From assembly GCF_020510445.1 (NCBI RefSeq), contig NZ_JAHBAG010000001.1, forward strand, positions 3,944,501-4,008,500: a DNA stretch of 64,000 bases, in the 5' to 3' direction. Position 1 is the stretch's first letter; the number at the start of each line of letters is the position of its first letter. This document shows positions 47,776-57,502 of the stretch, in pieces. The DNA comes from Hydrogenophaga taeniospiralis (lineage in GTDB: Bacteria > Pseudomonadota > Gammaproteobacteria > Burkholderiales > Burkholderiaceae_C). A program made the position numbers and the translations under genes. The notes under the pieces are model-generated. The model searched no databases. It worked only from the letters and a program-made list of their open reading frames with translations, and had not been told where the DNA came from.

Positions 47776-49287
47776 TCAGGGGCAGGTGCCGATGACGTAA
47801 TAGTTGCTGCCGGTCATCTTCAGCGTGGTGGTGATGAAGACGTTCCACAGGCCCATGTTCTGGTTGGACCCGTTCGCGTAGGTGTAGCCGCCCGACTGGT
47901 GGGCGCGGCCCGCCGTGGTGTGGGCGTAGTTGCTGGCCGTGGTGCAGGTGGCGGGCGGCGGCGCGCTGCCCGTGGTGGTGCCCAGGGCCGCCGTGGACAC
48001 CGCGCCTTCCACGCCCTCTTCGTCCGCCGCGCGCACCGTCCAGCTGTACTGCGTGGCAGCGGCAAGGCCCGAGTCGGTGAAGCTGGTGCCCATGATCGGC
48101 AGTGCGTTGGTCTTGTTGGCGTTGCGGTACACGTTGTAGCTGTCGGCGCCGCTCACGGCGTTCCAGGTGATGGTCATGGTGGTGTCGGTCGGGTTGGACG
48201 CCGCCACGCCGGTGGGTGCCGCCAGCGCCGGGGTGCCACCGCCGCCGCCCGAACCCGAGGACACGCGGTCCACCATGGCCTTGATGGCGGCCATCTGCGT
48301 GCCGGCCTTCTGGGCGAAGTTGCCGCCGTACCAGCCGATCCAGTCCCAGCAGGCGTTGGGGTTGGCCAGCGAGCCGCTGGCCGCCGTGCTGCGGCTGGTG
48401 TTGTCGATCTTCGTCTGGGGGAACAGCACGATGATGCTGTTGGTGTCGGCCCAGCGGCTGTAGCCGGTGTTCTTCACGAACTTGTCGCCGATCTTGTCGG
48501 TGCTCTGCTGGCAGCCGTGCAGCGCCACGTGCAGCTTGCACTGGCTGCCGCTGGCGCAGTTGGCCGGCACATAGGCCCAGCCCGTGGCCGCCATGCCCGG
48601 GGTGTTGACGAACTCGCTCTGGTTGAACTCGATGTAATTGCCGGCCGCGGGCGCGTTGTTGCGCGGGTTCAGGGTGCCGTAGAACTTCTGCAGCACGGCC
48701 TTGGCGCCGTCGTAGCTGCAGTTGCTGATGTAGGGCGATGCGGCACTGCCGCAGGCGTTGTTGCCCGTGCTGTCGAAGTCGGTGGGAAAGGTGTGGGCCG
48801 CGCTGCCGCGCACCACATGTTCCATGTTGGTCGCCACCACGCCGTTGTTGGTGTACTGCGTCTTGAGCGCGGTGACGGGGTTCTGGCCCACCGTGGTGTC
48901 GCTGGTGCCGATGAACAGGTACACCTTCTGGCCGGCGATGTTCGACTTGTTGTCGATCGCGCCGCTGGCGCTGTAGCTGTCGATGCGGTTCTGCATGTTG
49001 GTCAGCGCCGTGCTCGAAATGCTGGCGTTGTACATGCAGGCCGTGTAATTGCTCAGGCCCGCGCACATGTAGGGGCCGGCCGCGAACACGCCCACCCCCT
49101 TGAACAGCGACGAGTAGGCAATGCCCAGCTGGTTGGCCATGAAGCCCCCCGAGGACAGGCCGGAGACCGTGGTCTGGCTGGTGTCCACGTTGTAGGCGGG
49201 CAGGTTGATGGCAGCGAATGCGGTGCTGGCAGAAATCGCAGAGAGCGTGGCAAAAACGGCAAGCGAACGAAGCGGCTGGAAGCTCAT
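47776..49287 (-). CDS. phaZ: Extracellular poly(3-hydroxybutyrate) depolymerase, type II catalytic domain
   Basis: Secreted polyester hydrolase (503 residues): signal peptide MSFQPLRSLAVFATLSA... ending AFA (about residue 25), catalytic domain with the lipase box GLSSG (Ser45) very near the mature N-terminus, as in type II depolymerases, an oxyanion-type HGCQQSTDKIG and candidate Asp/His further on, a fibronectin III-like linker (about residues 345-425, PTGVAASNPTDTTMTITWN split), and a C-terminal substrate-binding domain of about 75 residues. ATG at 49287 has AGGAG upstream. The family attacks extracellular PHB. It stands between a Liv-type binding protein and Liv permease/ATPase genes, which is unusual. 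Confidence 0.87.
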   Translation of the reverse strand: MSFQPLRSLAVFATLSAISASTAFAAINLPAYNVDTSQTTVSGLSSGGFMANQLGIAYSSLFKGVGVFAAGPYMCAGLSNYTACMYNASISSTALTNMQNRIDSYSASGAIDNKSNIAGQKVYLFIGTSDTTVGQNPVTALKTQYTNNGVVATNMEHVVRGSAAHTFPTDFDSTGNNACGSAASPYISNCSYDGAKAVLQKFYGTLNPRNNAPAAGNYIEFNQSEFVNTPGMAATGWAYVPANCASGSQCKLHVALHGCQQSTDKIGDKFVKNTGYSRWADTNSIIVLFPQTKIDNTSRSTAASGSLANPNACWDWIGWYGGNFAQKAGTQMAAIKAMVDRVSSGSGGGGGTPALAAPTGVAASNPTDTTMTITWNAVSGADSYNVYRNANKTNALPIMGTSFTDSGLAAATQYSWTVRAADEEGVEGAVSTAALGTTTGSAPPPATCTTASNYAHTTAGRAHQSGGYTYANGSNQNMGLWNVFITTTLKMTGSNYYVIGTCP

Positions 49288-49384
49288 GGGTTTGTCTCCT
49301 GGGGTGTTTTCGGACGAAACATCTCCGGCCCCTGTGTGCCCAGGGGTTCCTTGGCGAGCAGAAACGAACTGGTCGGAGCGCACG

Positions 49385-49490
49385 GGGCCCCTTCCAGGAA
49401 CACGGCGGAACCGGCTTTGCCGGGGCCGCTCGTGTTGTCCCCCTCTCAGGGGGAAGCTGCGTCAGCAGCGCAGGGGGTCAAGCGCTTTCA
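49385..49490. repeat. Second REP-like element between SBP and PHB depolymerase genes
   Basis: Contains CCGGC-TTT-GCCGG, CCCCCTCTCAGGGGG and a GCTGCGTCAGCAGC palindrome. Positions 49405-49424 are the exact reverse complement of 46948-46967. The element fills the 200-bp gap before the depolymerase start and could affect mRNA stability. Confidence 0.6.
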
Positions 49491-50678
49491 GCGCTTGTTC
49501 CGAATGGGCACATCCATGTCCGCCGGCTTGATCTCGCGCACGAGTTCAGGCACGCCCCACGGGAAGGCCGGGTCCACCTTGATCTTGAAGTGGTACATGC
49601 TCTGCATCGCCTGGTGGTCTTCCTTGCGGAAGGTCATCGTGCCCTTGGGCGTCTCGAAGCTCATGCCTTCCATGGCCTTGATCAGTGTGTCGGTCTTGGT
49701 GTCGCCATTGGTCTTCTTGAGCGCGGTCACCACCGCCATCGCGGCGCTGAAGCCGCCGGCGGTGAAGAAGTCGGGCGGGCTCTTGAACTGGCTGTAGTGC
49801 TGGGCCACCATGGCGTCGTTGACCGGGTTCTTCGGGATTCCGAAGTAGTAGTACGTGGCACCCTCCATGCCGGGGAAGTTCTTGTAGTTGGCCATGGCCG
49901 GCAGGATGTTGCCGCCGGTGGCGATCTCGATGTTGTAGCGCTTGAGGTCCAGGTCGGCGATCTTGAACGGGTTGCCCGCGCCGGCCCAGATGATGAAGAT
50001 CACCTTGCGGCCCGGCAGGTCCTTGAGCTTGTCGATCAGGCGCTGCGCACCGGCGGTGAAGTCGGTGGTGGTGGTCGGCAGGTATTCCTCGTGCACGATC
50101 TTGGCGGTCTTGACCGCGTCCTTGAAGGCCTTCACGCCGTCACGGCCGAACGCGTAGTCCTGCGCCAGGGTGGCGATGCTCACGCCGGCCTTGTCCAGCG
50201 CCACCGCGTTGGAGATCGCGTCCTGGCTGCTGTTGCGCCCGGTGCGGAAGATGTACTTGTTCCACTTGTCGCCGGTGATGGAGTCGGCCACGGCCGGCTC
50301 CACCAGCAGGATCTTCTTGTACTCCTCGGCCACCGGCAGCATGGCCAGCGCCACGCCCGAGCCGGTCGGGCCCACGGCGATGTCGGCCTTGTCGTCGGCG
50401 AAGGCGGCGGCCAGCTGGGCCTTGCCCACGTCGGGCTTGAACTGGCTGTCTTTTTCGATCACCACCAGCTTCTTGCCGCCCACCATCATCGTGCCGCCGG
50501 TGGCGTGGTTCAGGCCCATCATCAGGCCCGTGTGGGTCTGCTTGGCATAGGCTTCGAGCGGGCCGGTCTTGTCGTAGACGTGGGCGATGCGGATCTCGCC
50601 TTTGTTCGACTGGGCAAAGCCCAAAGTGGCGGTGCAGGCGAGCGCGATGACCGCCAGGCGGCGGGTGGTGTGGTGCAT
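49488..50678 (-). CDS. Liv-type ABC transporter periplasmic binding protein
   Basis: A 396-residue type I periplasmic binding protein (LivK-like family). Signal peptide MHHTTRRLAVIALACTATLGFA, mature part EIRIAHVYDKTGPLEAYAKQ, a hinge with VGPTGSGVALAMLPVAEE, and a C-terminal lobe with YKNFPGMEGATYYYFG. ATG at 50678 with CAGGAGACAA upstream; 17 more upstream codons rejected. A sigma-54 promoter precedes it and the adjacent regulator is a sigma-54 activator. The ligand is not known. Context with a PHB depolymerase suggests a hydroxyalkanoate, but this needs binding data. Confidence 0.9.
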   Translation of the reverse strand: MHHTTRRLAVIALACTATLGFAQSNKGEIRIAHVYDKTGPLEAYAKQTHTGLMMGLNHATGGTMMVGGKKLVVIEKDSQFKPDVGKAQLAAAFADDKADIAVGPTGSGVALAMLPVAEEYKKILLVEPAVADSITGDKWNKYIFRTGRNSSQDAISNAVALDKAGVSIATLAQDYAFGRDGVKAFKDAVKTAKIVHEEYLPTTTTDFTAGAQRLIDKLKDLPGRKVIFIIWAGAGNPFKIADLDLKRYNIEIATGGNILPAMANYKNFPGMEGATYYYFGIPKNPVNDAMVAQHYSQFKSPPDFFTAGGFSAAMAVVTALKKTNGDTKTDTLIKAMEGMSFETPKGTMTFRKEDHQAMQSMYHFKIKVDPAFPWGVPELVREIKPADMDVPIRNKR

Positions 50679-50731
50679 GTCTTGTCTCCTGGTTGGAAGT
50701 GTCACAGCGCGTGGCGCCGTGTTTTCCACAT

Positions 50732-50747
50732 TGCAGGGTCCGTGCCA
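50732..50747 (-). promoter_or_regulatory. Sigma-54 promoter of the binding-protein gene
   Basis: Minus strand TGGCACG-GACC-CTGCA matches the -24/-12 consensus TGGCACG-N4-TTGCA at all but one position, with correct GG-to-GC spacing. Predicted start about 50721, 43 bp before the ATG at 50678. Confidence 0.8.
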
Positions 50748-50799
50748 GGGCGGACCGGCCTTGATTCACAAGGCATTTTTACCAGATCACCGCTTTGTC

Positions 50800-50840
50800 G
50801 TCTGAATTTCAGACGGTTTTCGGAGATCCAATATGTCTGA

Positions 50841-50868
<28 letters not shown>
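50800..50868. promoter_or_regulatory. Three palindromic sites, probable activator (UAS) binding sites
   Basis: Site 1 GTCTGAA-T-TTCAGAC (50800-50814, perfect), site 3 GTCTGAT-C-ATTGGAC (50835-50849, partial), site 2 GTCCGAA-A-TTCAGAC (50854-50868, one mismatch). They lie about 55-135 bp upstream of the sigma-54 promoter, the usual place for enhancer sites. Site 3 overlaps the activator gene's stop codon and site 2 its last codons. Binding by the activator is inferred. Confidence 0.7.
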
Positions 50869-52331
<1,463 letters not shown>

Positions 52332-52374
52332 GCGGCCATGTTACGCGCAGCCCCGCGCGCGGCCCAGCCCCCGG

Positions 52375-53013
52375 TCAGCCCGCGGCCAGCAGCCCGAGCC
52401 GTTGCAGCTGCGCGCGCGCCTGCCGCGCCGATTCAAAGCGCACGCCGTGCCAGCCCTGCGCCACCGCCACATCGATGTTGCGCTGCATGTCGTCGAGGAA
52501 CACCGGCACCTGTCCCTGCAGGCCCAGGCGCTGCACGGCGGTCTGGAAGATCGCCGGATCGGGCTTGACCTGCCGCACGCGCGCGGAGAAAACGCCGTCG
52601 TCGAACCAGTCGAAGAAGGCATGGTCGCGCTCGATCCACTCAGCCAGCCCCGTGGGCATGTTGGAGAGATAGACCAGGCGATGCCCCTGCTCCCGCAGCT
52701 CGCGCATCAGGTCCACGGTGTCGGTCTTGACCGTCATGTGGGGCGCAATGGCCTCGATCAAGGCGCGCAGGTCCTGCTCGGGCAAGCCGGTGCGCCGCGC
52801 GATGCGCTCGGCCAACCCATCGGGCCCGATGTGGCCGAGGTCGAACTGCGTCCAGTCGCCGTCCAGGTCCAGGGTCTGGAAAATGCGCGCGCTCAGGCGC
52901 TGCACCGCCGCTTCGTCAGGCGCGTGCTGCGGCAGCACCTGCTGCAGCAACACCTCGGGCTGCCAGTTGAACACCACGCCGCCCAGATCGAACACCACCA
53001 CCGACTTCGTCAT
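52375..53013 (-). CDS. HAD-family phosphatase, YihX-like
   Basis: A 212-residue HAD hydrolase. Motif I is VFDLGGVVFNW (Asp nucleophile; the second Asp is Gly, as in YihX-type enzymes), motif II VYLSNMPTGLAEW, motif III Lys in RQVKPDPAIF, motif IV VFLDDMQRNIDVA. YihX of E. coli is an alpha-D-glucose-1-phosphate phosphatase; the substrate here is not proven. ATG at 53013. It is followed by the activator gene after 43 bp and preceded by a PhnD-like gene, both on the same strand. Confidence 0.86.
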   Translation of the reverse strand: MTKSVVVFDLGGVVFNWQPEVLLQQVLPQHAPDEAAVQRLSARIFQTLDLDGDWTQFDLGHIGPDGLAERIARRTGLPEQDLRALIEAIAPHMTVKTDTVDLMRELREQGHRLVYLSNMPTGLAEWIERDHAFFDWFDDGVFSARVRQVKPDPAIFQTAVQRLGLQGQVPVFLDDMQRNIDVAVAQGWHGVRFESARQARAQLQRLGLLAAG

Positions 53014-53045
53014 CGAACATCCTCATCGTTAAAAAAAATTGGCCC

Positions 53046-54050
53046 TCACGAGCCCAGCTTCAGGCGCAGCTCCAGGCGCGATCCGCGCTTGATCACCGCC
53101 TCGATCCGGCGGGCCCGCTCCGGCGCGCTCAACGAGCTCTCGTGGTTGATCGCCTGGCGGGCCTTGAACATCTCCAGGTCCGCGATGGGCACCAGTTGCA
53201 GATTGCTCGACGCGCGAAACCGGGAAAGACCGTTGACCTTTTCCAGGATCTGTTTCTCCTCGGGCCGGTTCGCACTGAACCCGACCACAAAGCCGCTGAT
53301 CTTCCGCCGCACCTCCGGCGGCAGCCCCGTCCGCCACAACAAGGGAGATTGTGGAATCAGGGGCGATTCCCACACCACCTTGATCTTCGCGGCCAGATCG
53401 GGGAAGTCGCGCGCAAAAAAGGCCACCTCCTCGTTGTTGGCGGTCGCCACGTCCACCGCGCCGGTGGCCACCTTCTTCAGGTTGTCCTGGTGGCTGCCCG
53501 ATTCACAGTGCCGGAAGGTGGATTTCACCTCGTTGATCCCGTTCTTCTGGAAGGCGAAGTACAGCGGCACCAGGTGCCCCGAGGTGCTCTTGGCCTCGCC
53601 ATCGCTGAACCGCAGTTGCCTGGCCTGCGCGAGCACGTCGCCCAGATCGTTGATCGAGGTCGCCTGCCGCCCCACGACCATCTGCGACTTGTAGCCCAGG
53701 CTCCCATCCCGGCTCACCATCTGGGCAAAAACCGACCCGGCCCCGGCTTCAACCACCTCCAGGGCCGGCACGTTGCCCATCCACCCGACATCGACTTCGT
53801 GCGCCTTGAACGCACGGACCATGAGCTCCTGCGACTCGAACACCTGGAGCACGATGGGCTGCCCCACCGCAGCGCCCAGCCGCTCGACGAACGGCCACCA
53901 GTTGTCGCGGGTCTGCTCGACCGCCCGGGGAGAGATCACGCCAAACACCAGGGCCGGGCCACGGGCCTGGGCGGCGCACAGACCCGCCATCCACGGGAGG
54001 GCGGCCAGCACGGCCGAGCGAAGGCAGAAGCGACGCGTCAAAGATTTCAT
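53046..54050 (-). CDS. PhnD-like periplasmic phosphate/phosphonate-type binding protein
   Basis: A 334-residue secreted binding protein. Signal peptide MKSLTRRFCLRSAVLAALPWMAG... then GPALVFGVISPRAVEQTRDNWWPFVERLGAAVGQPI (split), VDVGWMGNVPALEVVEAG and GYKSQMVVGRQ, which fit the PhnD / phosphate-phosphonate binding family. Its usual partners phnC and phnE are not here; it lies instead after an AfuABC-like importer. Start ATG at 54050; upstream extension by six codons is possible. The ligand may be a phosphorylated or phosphonate compound. Confidence 0.8.
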   Translation of the reverse strand: MKSLTRRFCLRSAVLAALPWMAGLCAAQARGPALVFGVISPRAVEQTRDNWWPFVERLGAAVGQPIVLQVFESQELMVRAFKAHEVDVGWMGNVPALEVVEAGAGSVFAQMVSRDGSLGYKSQMVVGRQATSINDLGDVLAQARQLRFSDGEAKSTSGHLVPLYFAFQKNGINEVKSTFRHCESGSHQDNLKKVATGAVDVATANNEEVAFFARDFPDLAAKIKVVWESPLIPQSPLLWRTGLPPEVRRKISGFVVGFSANRPEEKQILEKVNGLSRFRASSNLQLVPIADLEMFKARQAINHESSLSAPERARRIEAVIKRGSRLELRLKLGS

Positions 54051-54137
54051 GGTGTCGGTCCATTCCAAAAGGCGGGGACAGGGCAGCGCCTGATGCGACA
54101 GGCGGGGCTCCGGGCTTCGCAGACTTGGTGGCGCCGA

Positions 54138-55193
54138 TCAGGCCGCCACCACGGAGACGCCCCGGGCCGGCGGGCTGAGCGACACCGCGTCGCCGATCTG
54201 CCACGACCGCTCCACGTCGGGCGAGACCACGAAGATCGCGCCCAGATCGGTCTGCACGGTCAGCTCGTAGAAGCTGCCCAGGTAGGCCAGCTTGGACACC
54301 ACCCCACTCACCGCGCCCTCCCGCCCGGCCGGGCTGACGGTCCAGGCCTCGGGCCGGATCGCGGCCTTGATCGCCCCGGGCCGCACGGCGTGCAGAGCCC
54401 CGAGTTTCAAAGGCCCCACCTGCACCGTGCCGTCCTCCAGGGCCTGGCCCGGGAACAGCATGGCCTCGCCCATGAAGCCCGCCACGAACTCGCTCACGGG
54501 CCGCTCGTACAGGTCGGCCGGGCTGCCGGCCTGCGCGACCACGCCGTGGTCCATCACGATGATCTGATCGCTGACCGCCAGGGCTTCGCTCTGGTCGTGG
54601 GTCACGTAGGCCACGGTCAGGCCCAGGCGCTGCTGCAGGCTGCGAATCTCCTCGCGCATGCTGCGGCGCAGGCGCGCGTCCAGGTTGGACAGCGGCTCGT
54701 CGAATAGCAGCACGGCCGGCTCGATCACCAGCGCGCGCGCCAGCGCCACGCGCTGTTGCTGGCCGCCCGAGAGCTCGCTGGGCAGGCGCTGGTCCATGCC
54801 GACCAGGCCCACGGTGGCCAGCGCGGCGCGTGCGCGCTCGGCCGTTTCGGTGGTGGACACACCGCTCACGCTCAGGCCGTAGCTCACGTTCTGCAGCACG
54901 CTCATGTGCGGGAACAGCGCGTAGCTCTGGAACACCATGCTCACGTTGCGCTCGTTCGGCCCGAGCGAGGTCACGTCCTGCCCGTTGATGAGGATCTGCC
55001 CGCCGCTGGGCGTTTCCAGCCCGGCGATCATGCGCAGCGTGGTGGTCTTGCCGCAGCCCGAGGGGCCGAGGATGGTGGTCAGGCTGCCCTTGGGCACCAC
55101 GAAGTCGATGCCTTTGACGATCAGGGGAGACGATGGGCCACCGTAGCGCTTGGTGACCTGGCGGAATTCGATGCCGGCGGTTGGTTTGGTCAT
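54138..55193 (-). CDS. ABC transporter ATP-binding protein (FbpC/PotA type), first copy
   Basis: A 351-residue importer ATPase with Walker A GPSGCGKTTTLRM (about 43-55), Q-loop SMVFQSYALFPH, signature LSGGQQQRVALARAL, Walker B VLLFDEPLSNLDA, THD switch, then a C-terminal TOBE-type regulatory domain (residues about 245-351). ATG at 55193 with AGGAG upstream, 21 bp after the permease stop. Forms one importer with the fused permease and the binding protein upstream; a second, related ATPase lies at 58.6 kb. Confidence 0.93.
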   Translation of the reverse strand: MTKPTAGIEFRQVTKRYGGPSSPLIVKGIDFVVPKGSLTTILGPSGCGKTTTLRMIAGLETPSGGQILINGQDVTSLGPNERNVSMVFQSYALFPHMSVLQNVSYGLSVSGVSTTETAERARAALATVGLVGMDQRLPSELSGGQQQRVALARALVIEPAVLLFDEPLSNLDARLRRSMREEIRSLQQRLGLTVAYVTHDQSEALAVSDQIIVMDHGVVAQAGSPADLYERPVSEFVAGFMGEAMLFPGQALEDGTVQVGPLKLGALHAVRPGAIKAAIRPEAWTVSPAGREGAVSGVVSKLAYLGSFYELTVQTDLGAIFVVSPDVERSWQIGDAVSLSPPARGVSVVAA

Positions 55194-55214
55194 GAAGGAC
55201 TCCTGAAGAAGGGA

Positions 55215-57407
55215 TCAGGCCGCGCGTGCGCGCCGGCCGAGTTTGCGTTCGCCCACCAGGCGCTGCACCAGCGCGGTGATGAGCGACATGAAGATGATCA
55301 GCACCGTGCAATACGCCAGCGCCACGCCGTAGTCGCCATTGCCCACGCGGCCGATGATGTAGGTGGTGGACAGCTCGTATTTGGCCGACACCAGGAAGAT
55401 CACCGCGGAGACGGTGGTCATCGACCGCACGAAGCTGTAGATCAGCGCGGCCGTGAGCGCCGGCTTGAGCAGGGGCAGCACCACCCGGCGCAGCGTGGTG
55501 AGCGTGCTGGCCCGCAGCATGAGCGAGGCCTCGTCGAGCGAGCGGTCGAGCTGCTTGAAGGCCGCCGTTCCGGCGCGCACGCCCACCGGCAGGTTGCGAA
55601 ACACGAAGCACAACACGATGATGAGCCCGGTGCCCGTGAGCTCCACCGGCGGCACGTTGAAGGCCATGATGTAGCTCACGCCCAGCACCGTGCCCGGGAT
55701 CGCAAAGGTCAGCAGCGCGGCGAACTCGAAGGCCGACTTGCCGCGGAACTCGGTGCGCGCCAGCAGCCAGGCGATCAGCAGGCCGAGGAAGGCACACACG
55801 GGCGCGGCCATCGCCGCCAGCGAGGCGGTGGTGAACAGCGAGTTCCAGGCCGTGCCGGCCCAGACCAGCCCGTGTTCGCCCCATTGCAGATCGAAGGCCG
55901 CGCGGAAATGGTCCAGCGTGAGGGAATAGTCGCGGCCCCAGGTGCGCACAAAGCCGCCGGCGAACGCGAACAGGTACACGGTGACCGTGAACAGCAGCCA
56001 CGGGCCGGCCACGCCCAGGCACATCCAGCGCACGCCGCGCGGCAGCGGCATGGCCATGCCCGCATCGCCCTTGCCGGTGACGGTGGTGAAGCTGGTCTTG
56101 CCCAGCAAGGCGCGCTGCAGGAAAAACACCGCCAGCGCAAAGACCGTGAGGATGAGCGCCAGCGCGGCGGCCATGCCCGGGTCCAGCGAGGCACCCACGA
56201 TGGCGAAGAAGATCTCGGTGGAGAGCACCGCGTACTGCCCGCCCAGGATGATGGGGTTGCCGAAGTCGGCCATGCTCTCGATAAACCCGACCAGGAAGGC
56301 GTTGGCCAGGCCGGGCTTGAGCAGCGGCAGCGTCACCGTCAGAAAGGTGCGGACCCGGTTGGCGCGCAGCGTCTGCGCGGCCTCTTCCAGCGACGGGCTC
56401 ACGCCCTGCACCACGCCGCGCATGATCATGAAGGCGATCGGCGTGAAGGCGAACATCTGGGCCAGCCAAACGCCGAAGACGCCGTAGAACCAGCGCGAGG
56501 GCGGGATGCCGAAGGCCCATTCCATGAACTGGTTGTAGAGCCCCGCGCGACCGAACAGCAGGATCAGCCCCAGCCCGACCACGAAGGGCGGCGTGATGAT
56601 GGGCAGCATGGCCAGCGCATTGAGCGGGCGCGCCAGGCGCGTGCCGCCGCGCTCGGCCCACAGCGCCATGAGCGTGCCCATGAAAGTGGTTCCGGCGGCG
56701 GTGAGCAGCGCCAGATACAGGGTGTTCCAGGCCACGCCGCAACGGGTGCCGCCGCCCACGCAGCCCAGGCCCCAGATGCGCTCCGTTCCCAGGCGCTGCC
56801 ACAGCGCGGCCGGGGAAAACTCACCCATGTCGTCGTACAGACCCGTGACCAGCGAGCGCAGCACCGGGTAGACCACGAACAGGGCCAGCAGCGCCACGCA
56901 GCCCACCACCGAGGACGCCACGAACACGTCGGAGCGAAAGTAGCCCAGCCGCGCAATGCCCGAGCCCAGCAGCGCCACCAGCGACGCCAGCACGATGAAC
57001 CCGCCCCAGCCCATGCCGAACTGGCCGCGCTCCAGCGGTCCGAACAGGGCTTCGAGCGACTCGAACGACCAGCCCGGCGCGCCGATGGCAAAACCGCTGG
57101 CCAGCAGGCCGATCAGGCCCAGGCTCGCGCCGCCCACCAGCAGCCGCCCCTGCCCCCGCCCGGCCGGCAGCAGCAGGCCGCTGGACGCCAGCAGCAGACC
57201 GGCGAGGCCCACCCACAGCCACGGCCGGCCGTGCCGCGCGGCCTGCACCAGGCCACTGGCCGTGGTGTCGTCTCCCCAGACCCCGGCCAGGGCGGCCAGC
57301 AGCGAGTGCTGCTGCAGGAAATACCAGGGCAGCACGGCGTAGGCCGCGAACCCCAACAGAGCCCAGGCGGCGATGGCGCGCCCGGACCGCAAAACAGAAA
57401 CGGTCAT
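55215..57407 (-). CDS. ABC transporter permease, fused two-domain (AfuB/FbpB type)
   Basis: A 730-residue membrane protein with two BPD-type permease domains in one chain, preceded by several extra N-terminal helices (about residues 10-170) as in AfuB. Each permease half has an EAA-type loop: EEAAQTLRANRVRTFLTVTLP and DEASLMLRASTLTTLRRVVLP (second in two parts). ATG at 57407; ribosome site weak. The binding protein and both ATPases flank it. FbpB-type permeases carry ferric ion, AfuB-type ones carry sugar phosphates; sequence alone does not decide. Confidence 0.92.
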   Translation of the reverse strand: MTVSVLRSGRAIAAWALLGFAAYAVLPWYFLQQHSLLAALAGVWGDDTTASGLVQAARHGRPWLWVGLAGLLLASSGLLLPAGRGQGRLLVGGASLGLIGLLASGFAIGAPGWSFESLEALFGPLERGQFGMGWGGFIVLASLVALLGSGIARLGYFRSDVFVASSVVGCVALLALFVVYPVLRSLVTGLYDDMGEFSPAALWQRLGTERIWGLGCVGGGTRCGVAWNTLYLALLTAAGTTFMGTLMALWAERGGTRLARPLNALAMLPIITPPFVVGLGLILLFGRAGLYNQFMEWAFGIPPSRWFYGVFGVWLAQMFAFTPIAFMIMRGVVQGVSPSLEEAAQTLRANRVRTFLTVTLPLLKPGLANAFLVGFIESMADFGNPIILGGQYAVLSTEIFFAIVGASLDPGMAAALALILTVFALAVFFLQRALLGKTSFTTVTGKGDAGMAMPLPRGVRWMCLGVAGPWLLFTVTVYLFAFAGGFVRTWGRDYSLTLDHFRAAFDLQWGEHGLVWAGTAWNSLFTTASLAAMAAPVCAFLGLLIAWLLARTEFRGKSAFEFAALLTFAIPGTVLGVSYIMAFNVPPVELTGTGLIIVLCFVFRNLPVGVRAGTAAFKQLDRSLDEASLMLRASTLTTLRRVVLPLLKPALTAALIYSFVRSMTTVSAVIFLVSAKYELSTTYIIGRVGNGDYGVALAYCTVLIIFMSLITALVQRLVGERKLGRRARAA

Positions 57408-57502
57408 GGTGAATTCCGTGATGTATCAGGCTGGGCGATGCACCGTCGCCCGGCGGTCCGCCCGGTGCCCGCAGGTGGCTCCGGGCGAAGGGACGACAGG
57501 GC

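Noticed and set aside
53749..56802. About 1000-codon open frame on the minus strand across the permease and ATPase genes
   Set aside because: Out of frame with the clear permease and ATPase sequences on the same strand; composition is shadow-like.
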